In this document: piece by piece, positions 14,943 through 23,602 of the stretch
Layout: every line of letters starts with the position of its first letter
Numbering within the stretch: the stretch's first letter is position 1
Assembly (NCBI GenBank): GCA_910579925.1
Contig: CAJTVY010000030.1
Coordinates: 1-43,490, forward strand
Direction: 5' to 3'
Origin: an uncultured Dorea sp.
GTDB lineage: Bacteria; Bacillota; Clostridia; Lachnospirales; Lachnospiraceae
Length of the DNA stretch: 43,490 nt
Made by a program: the position numbers and the translations under genes
Notes under the pieces: model-generated
What the model was told of the DNA's origin: nothing
What the model saw: the letters and a program-made list of their open reading frames with translations, nothing else
Database searches by the model: none

Positions 14943-16610
14943 ATGGAAGAAGAGACAGTTTCCAGAAATTTTATTGAACAGGAGATAGATAAGGATCTTA
15001 CCGAGGGTGTTTATTCTGAGGTTTGTACCAGGTTTCCGCCGGAGCCGAACGGATATCTTCATATTGGACATGCCAAGTCTATCCTGCTGAATTCTGGTCT
15101 GGCGAAGAAGTATAACGGGACCTTCCATCTGCGGTTCGACGATACGAATCCGACAAAGGAAGATATGGAATTCGTCGAATCCATCAAGGAAGATGTAAAG
15201 TGGCTTGGCGCAGACTGGAAGGATCATCTGTATTTTGCGTCAGATTATTTTGAAGTGATGTATGAGTGTGCCCTTAAACTAATCAGGAAGGGGAAAGCAT
15301 TCGTGTGCGACTTAAGCGCCGATGAGATCCGCGAGTACCGCGGGACGCTGACGGAGCCTGGAAAAAACAGCCCCTACCGTGACCGCAGCGTGGAGGAGAA
15401 CCTGCGTCTGTTTGAAGAGATGAAAGACGGAAAGGTGAAGGATGGGGAGAAGGTGCTGCGTGCGAAGATCGACATGGCGTCTCCCAATATTAACATGCGT
15501 GATCCGGTCATTTATCGTGTGGCACATATGGCACATCACAATACAGGGGACAGATGGTGCATCTATCCTATGTATGATTTTGCCCATCCGATTGAGGATG
15601 CCGTGGAGAAGATTACCCATTCCATCTGTACGCTGGAGTTCGAGGATCACAGACCCCTGTATGACTGGGTGGTAAAGGAGTGTGAATTCGATCCGGCTCC
15701 GCGTCAGATTGAGTTTGCCAAGCTGTACCTGACTAACGTGGTAACCGGAAAAAGATATATTAAGAAGCTGGTAATGGATGGAATCGTGGACGGGTGGGAC
15801 GACCCAAGACTGGTGTCCATTGCGGCGCTTCGAAGAAGAGGGTTTACGCCGGAATCCCTTCAGATGTTTATCGAGATGTGCGGCGTGTCTAAAAGCCAGA
15901 GTTCTGTGGATTATGCCATGCTTGAGTACTGTATCCGGGAAGATCTGAAGCTGAAACGGCCCCGAATGATGGCGGTGCTGGATCCGATCAGGCTGGTGAT
16001 TGATAATTATCCAAAAGAAGAGACAGAGTATCTGGAGGTGGAGAACAATCTGGAGAATCCCGAACTTGGTATGCGAAAGCTGCCCTTTGGACGGGAACTG
16101 TATATTGAGCGGGAGGATTTCATGATCGAGCCTCCAAAGAAGTATTTCCGTCTGTTCCCGGGAAATGAAGTGCGGTTAATGTATGCCTATTTTGTGAAAT
16201 GTGTAAGCTTCGAGACGGATGAAGCCGGGAAGGTGACGGTGGTTCACTGTACTTACGACCCGGAGACAAAATGTGGTACAGGATTCACCGGGCGGAAGGT
16301 GAAAGGGACGATTCACTGGGTAGCGGCGGCATATGCGAAAAAGGCAGAGGTGCGTCTTTATGAGAATCTGGTGGACGAGGAAAAGGGTGTTTACAATAAG
16401 GAAGACGGCTCTTTGAATCTGAATCCTAATTCGCTTACCATTTGTAAGGACTGTTATGTGGAAGACAGCTTTGCAGAGGCGAAAGGATGCGACAGCTTCC
16501 AGTTTGTAAGGAATGGTTATTTCTGTATTGATTCCAAAGACTCAACGCCAGAGAATCTGGTATTCAACCGGATTGTTTCTCTGAAGAGTTCCTTTAAGCT
16601 TCCGAAGTAG
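14943..16610 (+). CDS. glnS: Glutaminyl-tRNA synthetase
   Basis: Charges tRNA-Gln with glutamine in the cytoplasm. The 555 residues cover the class I catalytic core with PPEPNGYLHIGHAKS (HIGH at 40-43) and LRFDDTNP. Family signature DGWDDPRL is at 283-290, and the C-terminal anticodon-binding barrels include GRKVKGTIHWV and a final YFCIDSKDSTPENLVFNR. The loop that in E. coli reads MSKRK (the KMSKS equivalent) here reads TGKRYIKK (268-275), so the canonical motif is degenerate. The start is firm, with AAGGAGG upstream. Most Bacilli lack this enzyme and use transamidation; its presence fits Clostridia. A MocR-type gene follows by 25 bases. Confidence 0.95.
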   Translation: MEEETVSRNFIEQEIDKDLTEGVYSEVCTRFPPEPNGYLHIGHAKSILLNSGLAKKYNGTFHLRFDDTNPTKEDMEFVESIKEDVKWLGADWKDHLYFASDYFEVMYECALKLIRKGKAFVCDLSADEIREYRGTLTEPGKNSPYRDRSVEENLRLFEEMKDGKVKDGEKVLRAKIDMASPNINMRDPVIYRVAHMAHHNTGDRWCIYPMYDFAHPIEDAVEKITHSICTLEFEDHRPLYDWVVKECEFDPAPRQIEFAKLYLTNVVTGKRYIKKLVMDGIVDGWDDPRLVSIAALRRRGFTPESLQMFIEMCGVSKSQSSVDYAMLEYCIREDLKLKRPRMMAVLDPIRLVIDNYPKEETEYLEVENNLENPELGMRKLPFGRELYIEREDFMIEPPKKYFRLFPGNEVRLMYAYFVKCVSFETDEAGKVTVVHCTYDPETKCGTGFTGRKVKGTIHWVAAAYAKKAEVRLYENLVDEEKGVYNKEDGSLNLNPNSLTICKDCYVEDSFAEAKGCDSFQFVRNGYFCIDSKDSTPENLVFNRIVSLKSSFKLPK

Positions 16611-16635
16611 ATAGCAGGAACGGGTGTGACTTTAC

Positions 16636-18042
16636 ATGAACGAACTGACAATGAATCTTAAGAGCCATTCGAAAACTCCGCTTTATGAACAGATCTATTA
16701 TTATATTAAAACCGACATTCAGAGCGGAAGGATCGCATATAAGGAGAAGCTGCCCTCAACCCGCGCATTGTCGAAACATTTAGAGGTCAGCAGGAGTACG
16801 GTAGAACTTGCCTATGAGCAGCTTTTGTCCGAGGGATATATTGAGTCACAGCCCTGCAGAGGATTTTTTGTGGCGCAGACGGAGGAACTGTATCATCTTA
16901 AGACGGAGAAGATAAAGGCCCCTTATCCTAAGCAGGAAAAGCAGAGGTACAGGTATGATTTCTCTCCAAATGGAGTGGATCTGAGGAGTTTCCCTTATAA
17001 TGCCTGGCGGAAGCTGTCGAAGGATATCCTGATGGACGACCGGACGGAATTATTCCGCTCGGGGGATTCCAAAGGAGAGTATGGTTTCCGCAACGCCATC
17101 TGCAGTTATCTGCATCAGGCAAGAGGGGTGAACTGTTCGCCGGAGCAGATTATTGTTGGTGCGGGAAGCGATTATATTCTGATGCTTCTGAGTATGATCC
17201 TTGGGAGAGAATACCGGATTGCGTTCGAGGATCCCTCTTACAAGCAGGCCTATCATATGGCGAATGCCTTATCCTACCAGACGGTGCCGGTGTCTCTGGA
17301 TAAAAACGGAATTAAGATCTCGGAGCTGGAAGAATCCTGCGCAGATATTGCATACGTGACCCCGTCTCATCAGTATCCGACCGGAATCGTGATGCCTATC
17401 AACCGCAGGATGGAGCTGCTTCGGTGGGCCGCAAAGGGGGAAAGGCGGTATATTGTTGAAGACGACTATGACAGTGAGTACCGCTATAAAGGGAAACCAA
17501 TCCCGGCGCTTCAGGGCTATGACGTCCATGAGAAAGTCATTTACCTGGGGACCTTTTCCAGGTCGGTTGCCCCGGCTATCCGTCTGAGTTATATGGTGCT
17601 GCCGCTGCCGCTGATGGAAGAGTATGAGAGGAAACATGATTTTGTACACTCTACTGTTTCTAAAGTAGACCAGTTGATTATGCAGAGATTTCTGGAAGAA
17701 GGATACTATGAACGTCATCTCAACAAGACCAGGGCCATGTATAAAAGCCGTCATGATGTGCTTCTTGACGGTCTTCGGCCCATGGCGGACATTCTGTCTG
17801 TTTCTGGGGAACATGCAGGGGTCCATCTGCTTCTGAATTTCCATAACGGGATGACGGAGGAGGAACTGATTCAGAGGGCGGCGGCAGAAGACGTCCGGGT
17901 TTATGGTCTTTCGGATTACCGGATCCGAAAGACAGGGGACGGAAGGCCGACCATACTGCTGGGGTATGCTAATATGACGGAGAGACAGATACAAGAGGCG
18001 ATGAAGATTCTGGAGAGTTGTTTCTGTCGTTCAGACAATTAA
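16636..18042 (+). CDS. MocR/GntR-type regulator with aminotransferase-like domain, PLP lysine replaced by Arg
   Basis: MocR regulators fuse a GntR winged helix to an aminotransferase fold that binds pyridoxal phosphate as a sensor. The 468 residues have the DNA-binding part at about 11-80 (PLYEQIYYYIKTDIQSGRI, LPSTRALSKHL, STVELAYEQLLSEGYI) and an aminotransferase domain from about 108. The PLP-ring aspartate region VEDDYDSEYRY (274-284) is intact. The usual GTFSK motif reads GTFSR here, with R309 where the Schiff-base lysine should be (codon AGG at 17560-17562). It may therefore bind ligand noncovalently or not at all. It follows glnS by 25 bases with a weak ribosome site. Target genes are unknown; vitamin B6 or amino-acid control is typical of the family. 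Confidence 0.88.
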   Translation: MNELTMNLKSHSKTPLYEQIYYYIKTDIQSGRIAYKEKLPSTRALSKHLEVSRSTVELAYEQLLSEGYIESQPCRGFFVAQTEELYHLKTEKIKAPYPKQEKQRYRYDFSPNGVDLRSFPYNAWRKLSKDILMDDRTELFRSGDSKGEYGFRNAICSYLHQARGVNCSPEQIIVGAGSDYILMLLSMILGREYRIAFEDPSYKQAYHMANALSYQTVPVSLDKNGIKISELEESCADIAYVTPSHQYPTGIVMPINRRMELLRWAAKGERRYIVEDDYDSEYRYKGKPIPALQGYDVHEKVIYLGTFSRSVAPAIRLSYMVLPLPLMEEYERKHDFVHSTVSKVDQLIMQRFLEEGYYERHLNKTRAMYKSRHDVLLDGLRPMADILSVSGEHAGVHLLLNFHNGMTEEELIQRAAAEDVRVYGLSDYRIRKTGDGRPTILLGYANMTERQIQEAMKILESCFCRSDN

Positions 18043-18102
18043 ATATTCTGGAACTTGCTGTCCGCTTCCTTCATAGTTTATATAGTGAAGGGAGCGATTT
18101 TT

Positions 18103-19083
18103 ATGAGTATGAATGGAATTGATATCAGCAGATGGCAGGCCGGGATTAACCTGGCGGCGGTTCCCTGTGAGTTTGTGGTCATAAAAGCGACAGAAGGAAC
18201 CACTTACGTGAATCCATACTGCGACCGGCATTTCAGCCAGGGGGCAGAACTTGGGAAAAAACTGGGCGTCTATCATTTTGCAGGAGGTGGCGACGCAGTT
18301 GCGGAAGCCGAGTATTTTGTAAGAAATATCCGGGGATATATCGGAAGGGCGATCCTTGTGCTGGATTTCGAAGTGCAGAATATGGAAAACGCAGCAGCAT
18401 GGACAAAGCGGTGGCTTGACAGGGTCTATGAACTGACACGCATAAAGCCCCTGATCTATCTGAGTAATTATCTGGTAAATGAACTTGACTTTAGTTCCGT
18501 AGCCTCTTCGGGATATCCGCTGTGGAATGCATATTACTATGCGTATGGCACGCCCATGGGGTACAATCCGAATGCGCCGCTGCCGAAACGGCTTGGGGCG
18601 TGGGGGAGAGCGTTAATGTATCAGTATACCTCCGAGGGGAGGCTTGAGGGCTATAACGGTTATCTGGATCTGGACGTATTCTATGGGGATCCAGGAGACT
18701 GGGACCGTTATGCAAGGGGAGCGGAAGAGTCGGAAAAACCAACGCCTCCGCCAGACCCGCCGCCGTCACAAACAACGATCTCTTACCGGATACGGCCTGG
18801 GGATACCTTAAGCAAAATTGCGGACAGATATGGAACTACGGCTGCGGCGCTGGCGCAGCTGAATGGAATTGCAAATCCCAACCGTATCTATGCGGGGCAG
18901 GTGATCAGAATTCCCGTGAAATCTTCTGATCCGCCGCAGCCAGCGTACTATGTGGTAAGACGGGGTGATACTTTAAGTGGAATTGCTTCTCGGTTCGGTA
19001 CAACATACCAGAAGTTAATGAAGCTGAATGGAATCCGTAATCCGAATCTGATCTATGCAGGACAGAGGCTTAGGATCAGTTAG
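18103..19083 (+). CDS. GH25 lysozyme (muramidase) with two LysM domains
   Basis: Hydrolyses the MurNAc-GlcNAc bonds of peptidoglycan. From ATG 18103 (AAGGGAG eight bases upstream) the protein has 326 residues. The GH25 domain covers about 1-205 with DISRWQ at the start (D7) and the catalytic LDFE pair (D88, E90). A Pro-rich linker (about 212-224) leads to two LysM repeats, each with RxGDTLS and PNxIYAGQ. No signal peptide is visible: the frame extends upstream only to a TTG at 18055 without ribosome site. That is the pattern of a phage-type endolysin, yet no phage genes are near. It ends at a strong terminator. Confidence 0.9.
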   Translation: MSMNGIDISRWQAGINLAAVPCEFVVIKATEGTTYVNPYCDRHFSQGAELGKKLGVYHFAGGGDAVAEAEYFVRNIRGYIGRAILVLDFEVQNMENAAAWTKRWLDRVYELTRIKPLIYLSNYLVNELDFSSVASSGYPLWNAYYYAYGTPMGYNPNAPLPKRLGAWGRALMYQYTSEGRLEGYNGYLDLDVFYGDPGDWDRYARGAEESEKPTPPPDPPPSQTTISYRIRPGDTLSKIADRYGTTAAALAQLNGIANPNRIYAGQVIRIPVKSSDPPQPAYYVVRRGDTLSGIASRFGTTYQKLMKLNGIRNPNLIYAGQRLRIS

Positions 19084-19128
19084 CGGAAGATCTGACAGGA
19101 TGAGAAATCATATGCCGCCTGGACCAGG

Positions 19129-19189
19129 AGCGCTGATGAGGCCGGAAACTGTTATGTAATGCAGTTTCCGGCCTGGTCAGCGCTTTTTT
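19129..19189 (+). terminator. Strong two-part terminator after the lysozyme gene
   Basis: An outer stem AGCGCTGA/TCAGCGCT and an inner 12-bp stem GGCCGGAAACTG/CAGTTTCCGGCC, separated by a small internal loop, are followed by TTTTTT. Confidence 0.9.
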
Positions 19190-19196
19190 CGGTATT

Positions 19197-19228
19197 GTAA
19201 CAGTTCAGCCTGCCGGCTTCACTGTTAC
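19197..19228. repeat. Imperfect palindrome GTAACAGT...ACTGTTAC
   Basis: GTAACAGT (19197-19204) and ACTGTTAC (19221-19228) flank an inner AGCC/GGCT pair. It shares the run GTAACAGTTCA-GCCTGCC, apart from one inserted base, with a second palindrome at 24754-24778, so both may belong to a small dispersed repeat family. It sits between a terminator and the next promoter. Confidence 0.45.
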
Positions 19229-19256
19229 CCGGTATTTTGCCCTTTGTTTTCCATTG

Positions 19257-19285
19257 TTGAAAAACAATCTGTCCCATGGTATAAT
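19257..19285 (+). promoter_or_regulatory. Promoter of the methyltransferase-hslO-nadE run
   Basis: TTGAAA (19257-19262), 17-base spacer, perfect TATAAT (19280-19285). It follows a terminator and leads to the genes at 19343-23453, which have no terminator between them. Confidence 0.8.
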
Positions 19286-19342
19286 TAAAGAAGTACGCTG
19301 AGGCGTGCATGATTTAGAATACGGATGGCGAAGGAGAAAGAG

Positions 19343-20101
19343 ATGGAAGCATATACAAGTTTCGCTGAGGTGTATGATACATTTATGGATAATGTACCTT
19401 ACGAGGAGTGGGCAGATTATCTTCAGAATATATTAAAAGAATATGATATCTTCGACGGTCTGGTACTGGAACTGGGGTGCGGTACAGGCAATATGACGGA
19501 ACTACTGGCAGAGAAGGGCTATGACATGATCGGAGTGGACAACTCTGAACCCATGCTGGAACTTGCTATGGAGAAGCGGATCAGGAGCGGCCATGATATC
19601 CTGTATCTTCTTCAGGATATGCAGTCTTTTGAGTTGTATGGCACGGTCAAGGCGGTGGTCAGCGTCTGTGATTCGGTTAATTATATCAGAGATGATGCGG
19701 AACTGACGGAAGTGTTCAAGCTTGTGAACAATTATCTGGATCCGCAGGGTATATTTATCTTTGATTTTAACACAGAATATAAATACCGGGAGATACTGGG
19801 AGACCGGGTGATTGCAGAGGAGCGGGAAGAGTGCAGTTTTATCTGGGAGAATGCTTACAGGGCTGAGGATAAGACGAATGAATACCAGCTTACCTTGTTT
19901 GTACAGAGCCAGGAGGATTCTGATCTTTACCGGAGATACCAGGAGATCCACCAGCAGAAAGCGTATACGCTGGAGAAGATCAAGACCCTCATTGAGAAAG
20001 CCGGCCTGCGCTATATCGCGGCGTATGACGCATATACAAAGAAGGCTCCGATGTATACCAGCGGGCGGGTCTGTGTGATTGCCCAGGAATATGGAAAGTA
20101 A
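19343..20101 (+). CDS. Class I SAM-dependent methyltransferase
   Basis: A cytosolic methyltransferase with the Rossmann-type SAM site: LVLELGCGTGNMTE (motif I, about 40-53), GVDNSEPML (motif II) and LQDMQSFEL. The opening MEAYTSFAEVYDTFMDNVPY is typical of a widespread Firmicutes family of unknown substrate. The frame extends to an ATG at 19325, but the ATG at 19343 has AAGGAG at the right distance and matches the family start, giving 252 residues. hslO follows by 17 bases, so the two are cotranscribed. The acceptor substrate is unknown. Confidence 0.88.
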   Translation: MEAYTSFAEVYDTFMDNVPYEEWADYLQNILKEYDIFDGLVLELGCGTGNMTELLAEKGYDMIGVDNSEPMLELAMEKRIRSGHDILYLLQDMQSFELYGTVKAVVSVCDSVNYIRDDAELTEVFKLVNNYLDPQGIFIFDFNTEYKYREILGDRVIAEEREECSFIWENAYRAEDKTNEYQLTLFVQSQEDSDLYRRYQEIHQQKAYTLEKIKTLIEKAGLRYIAAYDAYTKKAPMYTSGRVCVIAQEYGK

Positions 20102-20118
20102 AAGAAGGAGCAGAGAAG

Positions 20119-20994
20119 ATGGAAGATTATATAGTAAGAGCCACGGCCGCAGACGGACAGGTACGGGCGTTTGCGGCCACTACAAGGCAGATGGTGGAGA
20201 CTGCAAGGAAGCGTCATGACACCAGCCCTGTGGCTACGGCTGCGCTGGGCAGGCTTCTTAGCGCAGGCGCCATGATGGGAAGTATGATGAAGAATGACAC
20301 GGACATGCTGACGCTTCAGATCCGCGGCGACGGGCCGATCGAAGGACTTACGGTTACGGCGGACAGTCAGGGTAATGTAAAGGGGTATGTGGGGAACCCG
20401 GGTGTGATGCTTCCGCCAAAGAACGGTAAGCTGGACGTTGGCGGCGCAGTCGGGATTGGCCTGCTTACGGTGATTAAGGATCTGGGGCTGAAGGAACCCT
20501 ATTCAGGGCAGACGATCCTGGTATCCAGTGAGATTGCAGAGGATCTGACCTATTATTTTGCCAATTCTGAGCAGGTGCCGTCTTCTGTAGGGCTTGGGGT
20601 TCTGATGGAGAAGGATAATACTGTCTGCTGTGCGGGTGGGTTTATCATACAGATGATGCCCTTTGCACAGGAGAAGACGATCTGTGCAGTGGAAGAGAAT
20701 CTGAAGAAGGTTCCGTCTGTGACTTCTGTACTCAGAGAGGGACATACGCCTAAGGAACTTCTGGAGATTCTATTTGACGGAATAGGGCTTGAAATCACAG
20801 ATACGATGTCCGCCCGGTTCTGCTGTAACTGTTCGAAGGAGAGAGTAGAGCGGGCGGTTGCAAGTATCGGAAGGAAGGAGATCCAGGCAATGATCCAGGA
20901 GGGAGAGGATATTGAAGTAAAATGCCATTTCTGCAACACGGCATATCGTTATTCCGTGGAGGAGCTAAAGCAGATCATAAAACGAAGCAGGTAA
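20119..20994 (+). CDS. hslO: Redox-regulated chaperone Hsp33
   Basis: Hsp33 is a holdase activated by oxidation of a zinc-bound cysteine cluster. The 291 residues are full length. The N-terminal chaperone domain contains RATAADGQVRAF and the GRLLSAG segment. The C-terminal redox switch has C236-x-C238 and C269-x2-C272, the classical four ligands. Start ATG 20119 follows AAGGAG. In an anaerobe it would respond to oxygen or hypochlorite stress. It lies between the methyltransferase and nadE. Confidence 0.96.
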   Translation: MEDYIVRATAADGQVRAFAATTRQMVETARKRHDTSPVATAALGRLLSAGAMMGSMMKNDTDMLTLQIRGDGPIEGLTVTADSQGNVKGYVGNPGVMLPPKNGKLDVGGAVGIGLLTVIKDLGLKEPYSGQTILVSSEIAEDLTYYFANSEQVPSSVGLGVLMEKDNTVCCAGGFIIQMMPFAQEKTICAVEENLKKVPSVTSVLREGHTPKELLEILFDGIGLEITDTMSARFCCNCSKERVERAVASIGRKEIQAMIQEGEDIEVKCHFCNTAYRYSVEELKQIIKRSR

Positions 20995-21036
20995 CCTTTC
21001 AGGCTTCGGATGATGAAAAAGGAGTGGATCAGCAAG

Positions 21037-22959
21037 ATGAAGGACGGTTTTTTGAAGGTGGCGGCCGCAACGCCGGATATCCGGGTTGGGGATGTCGCTT
21101 ATAATACAGAGAAGATATGCGGTCTGATTGACGAGGCGGCAGACGCAGGAGCGAAGATTGTGGTATTCCCGGAACTCTGTGTGACGGGTTATACATGCGG
21201 CGATCTCTTTACACAGGATGTCCTGCTTGCGGCTGCAAGGCGTGGGCTGCACAGGATTGCAGCGCATACAAAAGAAAAAGATGCCTTAATATTCATCGGC
21301 GTTCCGGTTTCGGTGGGCGGGGAATTGTATAATGCGGCGGCGGCGCTGAACAAAGGTAAGCTGCTGGGTCTTACGACGAAGACGTTTCTTCCGAATTATG
21401 GAGAATTCTATGAGATGCGTCAGTTCTGTCAGGGACCGGAGACGGCGCGGGAGATTCTGTTTGACGGAGAAATGATTCCTTTTGGACCCGGGCTTTTATT
21501 TGCGGCATCTTCAATGGAGTCTCTGGTAGTATCTGCAGAGATCTGTGAGGATGTGTGGTCAGCGGCTTCGCCGGGAATTGAGGCCGCAAGAGAAGGGGCT
21601 GTGGTGATCGTGAACTGTTCGGCAAGCGATGAGACCATCGGGAAGGATTCGTATCGGAGAAGCCTGATTGAAGGACAGTCTGCCCGTCTGATCTGCGGTT
21701 ATGTCTATGCCAACGCAGGCGAGGGAGAATCAACTACGGATCTGGTATTCGGCGGTCATAATCTGATCGCAGAGAACGGAACCATTCTGAAAGAGAGCGG
21801 CCGTTTTATGAACGGTGTGATTTATTCAGAGATTGACGTCAGACGTCTTCTGAGTGAGAGAAGAAAGAACACTACTTTCCAGGCGGCAGCAGAGACGAGG
21901 CTTAGACAGATTCCCTTTGATATCCGGTTTGAAGAGACGAAACTTACCAGGGCTGTTTCTTCCCGGCCATTCGTTCCGGCAGACGGGAAGGAGAGGGCGA
22001 AACGCTGTGAGGAGATTCTGATGATCCAGGCAATGGGGCTTAAGAAACGCCTGAGCCACGCCCATGCTAAGAGCGCCGTGGTAGGGATCTCGGGAGGTCT
22101 CGATTCCACTCTTGCCCTTCTGGTGGCGGCAAAGGCATTCGACATGCTGGGACTTAAGCGCAGCGGAATCACGGCTGTCACCATGCCCTGTTTCGGTACG
22201 ACGGACCGGACTTACAGGAACGCCTGTAAGATGTCGGTGAAACTGGGAGCCGTATTGCGGGAGATTCCGATCGGCGACTCTGTAAATCAGCATTTTGTGG
22301 ATATCGGCCATGATCCGGAGGACCACAGCGTGACTTTTGAGAATGCCCAGGCAAGGGAACGTACCCAGGTTCTGATGGATGTGGCGAATCAGACCGGAGG
22401 CATCGTGATCGGAACCGGAGACATGTCGGAACTGGCTCTTGGGTGGGCCACCTACAATGGAGACCATATGTCCATGTATGGGGTCAATGCCTCTGTGCCG
22501 AAGACCCTGGTGCGTCATCTGGTTCATTACTATGCGGACACCTGCGGGGACGGAGAGTTGAAAGAGGTGCTCTATGATGTGCTGGATACGCCGGTGAGTC
22601 CGGAACTGCTTCCGCCAGAAGACGGAGAGATTGCGCAGAAGACGGAAGATCTGGTAGGGCCTTATGAGCTGCATGATTTCTTCTTATATTTTCTGCTGAG
22701 GTTCGGGTATGAGCCGTCCAAGATCTATCGTCTGGCCAGATATGCATTTCAGGGCGAGTATGATGACGATACGATCTATAAATGGCTGGAAACTTTCTTA
22801 AAGAGATTCTTTGCCCAGCAGTTCAAGCGTTCCTGTCTGCCTGACGGGCCGAAAGTGGGAACGGTGGCGCTGTCGCCCAGAGGAGACTGGCGGATGCCAA
22901 GCGATGCATGCGGGGAGGTCTGGCTTGCGGACCTTAAGAGCGTACGTGAATCTCGTTGA
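21037..22959 (+). CDS. nadE: Glutamine-dependent NAD+ synthetase
   Basis: Converts deamido-NAD to NAD using glutamine-derived ammonia and ATP. The 640-residue protein fuses an N-terminal nitrilase-type amidase with the catalytic triad visible as E46 (FPELCVTGY), Lys in TKTFLPNYGEF and Cys in AEICEDVW, to a C-terminal synthetase with the ATP pyrophosphatase loop SGGLDSTLAL and GTGDMSELALGW. The frame also allows ATG 21010, which adds nine residues; I prefer 21037 because homologues begin MKDGF and an AAGGAG lies 12 bases upstream. It follows hslO closely. Confidence 0.95.
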   Translation: MKDGFLKVAAATPDIRVGDVAYNTEKICGLIDEAADAGAKIVVFPELCVTGYTCGDLFTQDVLLAAARRGLHRIAAHTKEKDALIFIGVPVSVGGELYNAAAALNKGKLLGLTTKTFLPNYGEFYEMRQFCQGPETAREILFDGEMIPFGPGLLFAASSMESLVVSAEICEDVWSAASPGIEAAREGAVVIVNCSASDETIGKDSYRRSLIEGQSARLICGYVYANAGEGESTTDLVFGGHNLIAENGTILKESGRFMNGVIYSEIDVRRLLSERRKNTTFQAAAETRLRQIPFDIRFEETKLTRAVSSRPFVPADGKERAKRCEEILMIQAMGLKKRLSHAHAKSAVVGISGGLDSTLALLVAAKAFDMLGLKRSGITAVTMPCFGTTDRTYRNACKMSVKLGAVLREIPIGDSVNQHFVDIGHDPEDHSVTFENAQARERTQVLMDVANQTGGIVIGTGDMSELALGWATYNGDHMSMYGVNASVPKTLVRHLVHYYADTCGDGELKEVLYDVLDTPVSPELLPPEDGEIAQKTEDLVGPYELHDFFLYFLLRFGYEPSKIYRLARYAFQGEYDDDTIYKWLETFLKRFFAQQFKRSCLPDGPKVGTVALSPRGDWRMPSDACGEVWLADLKSVRESR

Positions 22960-23012
22960 AGTCTGTCGGAGAACATTTCAAAGATACGGATTGTTAAAAG
23001 GGAAGGGTAATA

Positions 23013-23453
23013 ATGAAAGCGAATAAAGAAGACGCAGTTGAGAAATTCAAAAAAGGATATAATTGCTGTCAGGCAGTCGTCTGTGCCTACTGCGAGGAAC
23101 TAGGCGTCAGGGAAGAAGACGTGTTCCGGCTGACGGAAGGATTTGGCCTTGGCATGGGAGGATTACGGGATACCTGCGGAGCGGTTACCGGGATGTTTCT
23201 GACCATCAGCCTTGCCAACAGCGCCGGGGATATGGAGAACCCACGGAAAACGAAGATGGATACCTATGCCAGATTCCGTGAGGCGGCCGCCAGATATCGT
23301 GAGAAGAACGGCTCCATTTACTGCCGGGAACTCAAGAGTATGGACGGTCCTCAGCCGCTTGCGTGCTGTATTCAGTGCGTAGAAGATGCGGCCGCCCTGG
23401 TAGATGAGTATTTTAAGAGTGGTATAGAAAAAAATAAGACAGAGGAAATCTGA
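23013..23453 (+). CDS. C_GCAxxG_C_C family protein
   Basis: A 146-residue protein of a cysteine-rich family named for its conserved pattern. The visible elements are GYNCCQAV (16-23), FGLGMGGLRDTCGAVTGMF (44-62), YCRELK (about 102-107) and the CCIQCVEDAA ending. The conserved Cys residues suggest metal or redox cofactor binding; the family is often annotated as a putative redox-active protein. It follows nadE by 53 bases with its own ribosome site (AAGGGAAGGG) and is closed by a stem-loop. Molecular role unknown. Confidence 0.85.
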   Translation: MKANKEDAVEKFKKGYNCCQAVVCAYCEELGVREEDVFRLTEGFGLGMGGLRDTCGAVTGMFLTISLANSAGDMENPRKTKMDTYARFREAAARYREKNGSIYCRELKSMDGPQPLACCIQCVEDAAALVDEYFKSGIEKNKTEEI

Positions 23454-23458
23454 TTCAA

Positions 23459-23497
23459 AAGCCTCAGCAAAACTTTTATGGTTTTGGCTGAGGCTTC
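23459..23497. terminator. Terminator stem-loop after the C_GCAxxG_C_C gene
   Basis: AAGCCTCAGC (23459-23468) pairs with GCTGAGGCTT (23487-23496), and inner AAAAC/GTTTT bases can extend the stem. The flanking A and T runs suit both directions; the next gene is convergent. Confidence 0.75.
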
Positions 23498-23588
23498 TGT
23501 ATACCAAAGTATGCGGAAAAGCTGCCAGTGGCAGGTTTTCTGTATACCAAAGTATGCGGAAAAGCTGCCAGTGGCAGGTTTTCTGTAT
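23495..23588. repeat. Perfect tandem repeat, 43-bp unit, two copies plus an 8-base third start
   Basis: Copies at 23495-23537 and 23538-23580 are identical; TTCTGTAT begins a third copy at 23581. Each unit carries CTGCCAGTGGCAG, an inverted repeat flanked by AAAAG on one side and GTTTT on the other, so each can form a bidirectional terminator-like hairpin, plus ATACCAAAGTAT. A relative in reverse orientation lies in the zapA leader (2164-2197). The array fills the gap between two convergent genes. Confidence 0.9.
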
Positions 23589-23602
23589 GGCAGAAAATTC
23601 CC

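Noticed and set aside
18055..18102. N-terminal hydrophobic extension of the GH25 lysozyme as a signal peptide
   Set aside because: It starts at TTG without ribosome site, while ATG 18103 has AAGGGAG at the proper distance; the extension covers likely promoter sequence.
21826..22674. 282-codon open frame on the minus strand
   Set aside because: Antisense of the NAD+ synthetase gene; no domain or ribosome site.
23495..23588. CRISPR array
   Set aside because: The copies are directly adjacent without spacers, there are only two full units and no cas genes.
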